From Streptomyces griseiscabiei (GTDB lineage Bacteria; Actinomycetota; Actinomycetes; Streptomycetales; Streptomycetaceae), in the NCBI RefSeq assembly GCF_020010925.1, contig NZ_JAGJBZ010000003.1, positions 1,153,007 to 1,217,006 of the forward strand: 64,000 nucleotides of DNA, written 5' to 3'. The notes under the pieces were generated by a model, which was given only the letters and a program-made list of their open reading frames with translations, was not told where the DNA came from and ran no database searches. Shown piece after piece: positions 63,128 through 64,000 of the stretch. Numbering within the stretch: the stretch's first letter is position 1; each line of letters opens with the position of its first letter. A program made the position numbers and the translations under genes.

Positions 63128-63739
63128 CTACGGCTTCAGGCCGCGCAGGGTCAGCGTCAACAGGCGGTCGGCCAGCTCCGGGTCGTCCGGGGTCTCCTCG
63201 GCCGCCAGCGCGATCGCGTGGGTGAGCTGGAGCAGGTCACCGATGGACACGTCGTCGCGTACGGCGTGCGCGCGTTGGGCCCGCAGCAGGAGGGCGGTGC
63301 CGGCCTCCCGGATGGGGGCACAGCACCGGGCCAGGTCCGAGGGGGTGTCGTCCGCGGCGCGGGAGTCCGCGTACGACACCGTCATCAAGGCCTGGGCCAG
63401 ACCCCGGTATTCGCCCGCACGGGTGATGATGTCGCGCAGCCAGGCGACCAGGGCGGTGCAGGGCCGGTCCGCCGCGAGCTGGATCCGGGCACGGGCCAGC
63501 AGGTCGTCCACGGCTTCCTCGAAGACCGCGCTCAGCAGGGCCTGGCGGGTGGGGAAGTGACGGTAGAGCGTGCCGATACCGACGTCCGCGCGGCGGGCGA
63601 TGTCCTCCAGCGAGGCGGTCGTGCCGTGGGCCGCGAAGGCGAGCCGGGCCTCGGTGAGCAGGCGGGCGTGGTTGCGGCGGGCGTCCGCGCGCATCGGCCT
63701 CCGGCCTGCTGCGGAGGGCTCGGCCGGGGTGGGGCTCAT
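63128..63739 (-). CDS. TetR-family regulator
   Basis: 203 residues. Helix-turn-helix at about residues 22-65 (NHARLLTEARLAFAAHGTTA; LEDIARRADVGIGTLYRHFP). The C-terminal part (LQLTHAIALAAEETPDDPEL; LLTLTLRGLKP) is the SbtR-like ligand domain seen in many actinobacterial TetR proteins. No partner gene is evident; convergent with the DeoR gene. ATG 63739 is used. Confidence 0.85.
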   Translation of the reverse strand: MSPTPAEPSAAGRRPMRADARRNHARLLTEARLAFAAHGTTASLEDIARRADVGIGTLYRHFPTRQALLSAVFEEAVDDLLARARIQLAADRPCTALVAWLRDIITRAGEYRGLAQALMTVSYADSRAADDTPSDLARCCAPIREAGTALLLRAQRAHAVRDDVSIGDLLQLTHAIALAAEETPDDPELADRLLTLTLRGLKP

Positions 63740-63810
63740 GGTGGTGTCACCTGCTCTCTTCTGCTGGGGGCGTCTTCAGCCTAAGAGCTCGGGTGGCGGG
63801 GGTGGTTGGG

Positions 63811-63897
63811 CGGGTGCGGGTGCGTGGGGCTTCTCGCGCGGTTCCCCGCGCCCCTCGAAGGCCTACGGCCTTTCCGGGGCGCGGGGGTTTCGCGTGC
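63811..63897. repeat. Repeat family A, copy A6
   Basis: GGGGCTTCTCGCGCGGTTCC, then CCGCGCCCCTCGAAGGCC and GGCCTTTCCGGGGCGCGGG: a near-complete inverted copy beside the carboxylase gene end. It may serve as its terminator. Confidence 0.78.
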
Positions 63898-63900
63898 GGG

Positions 63901-64000
63901 TCAGTCCTTGATTTCGCAGATCGTGGCGCCGGAGGTGATGGAGGCGCCGACTTCCGCGTTGAGGGCCTTGATGGTGCCGGTGCGGTGGGCGTTGAGGGGC
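63901..64000 (-). CDS. Biotin-dependent acyl-CoA carboxylase alpha chain, 3' end only
   Basis: The last 32 codons, cut by the window edge: PLNAHRTGTIKALNAEVGAS, then ITSGATICEIKD and a stop. This is the end of a biotinyl domain (GTI..VGxxVxxG..xCxIE pattern), after the biotin-Lys. By position it should be the AccA2-type carboxylase chain found downstream of lpdA-deoR in Streptomyces. Confidence 0.75.
   Translation of the reverse strand, partial: PLNAHRTGTIKALNAEVGASITSGATICEIKD

Overview
The window is very GC-rich. Its genes start with ATG or GTG, often overlap by 4 bp (ATGA/GTGA), and several look leaderless. The protein content (AfsQ1/AfsQ2/SigQ, ECF sigma factors with membrane partners, PspC, VanZ and LtrA proteins) fits the core chromosome of a Streptomyces species. 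From memory the gene order matches the S. coelicolor stretch around SCO4860-SCO4921; afsQ2, afsQ1 and sigQ (SCO4906-SCO4908) are the firmest anchors. No tRNA, rRNA, insertion sequence, prophage or CRISPR array was seen.

Layout. 0.3-4.7 kb: a secreted GH20 hexosaminidase, a DUF4328 membrane protein and three small unknown proteins. 5.1-8.8 kb: two adjacent, related modules, each an ECF sigma factor coupled to a single-pass membrane protein. 9.1-14.8 kb: an L,D-transpeptidase lipoprotein, an acyl-CoA mutase large subunit, a LysE/LeuE exporter, and a flavin monooxygenase divergent from its TetR regulator across two perfect operators. 14.9-24.6 kb: a cell-surface glycan locus with methyltransferase, acyltransferase, polysialyltransferase-like protein, GT2, DUF6716-like protein, a CMP-nonulosonate synthetase fused to a HAD phosphatase, a NeuB-type synthase and a GT52-like protein. 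Such genes make the Kdn-containing teichulosonic acid of Streptomyces walls. 24.7-27.6 kb: LtrA and an M20 amidohydrolase.

27.9-59.4 kb holds a dispersed nucleoside uptake and breakdown regulon: two BMP-type lipoproteins, an ABC ATPase with two permeases, cytidine deaminase, thymidine phosphorylase, adenosine deaminase, deoxyribose-phosphate aldolase, an aldehyde dehydrogenase pair, a phosphohexo/pentomutase and purine nucleoside phosphorylase. Six transcription units of this set, and no others noticed, carry the palindrome CTACGCGCGTAG or its close form CTACGCGCGTTA in or next to the promoter, so one repressor probably controls the pathway. Between these units lie unrelated modules: STAS protein and SnoaL-type sigma factor, ArsR regulator, MFS/LysR pair, alpha/beta-hydrolase fold protein, small secreted proteins, PspC, VanZ, the afsQ1-afsQ2-lipoprotein operon divergent from sigQ, and a uridine-kinase-like gene.

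59.5-64 kb: an orphan RelE/ParE-like protein, a gamma-glutamylcyclotransferase-like protein, the NAD(P)H-quinone dehydrogenase LpdA, a DeoR-family regulator, a TetR regulator and the 3' end of a biotin-dependent acyl-CoA carboxylase gene. A dispersed inverted-repeat family (arms near GGGGCGCGGGGAACTGCGCG) sits between genes at seven places. A second repeat family and a third element have been captured inside coding sequences.
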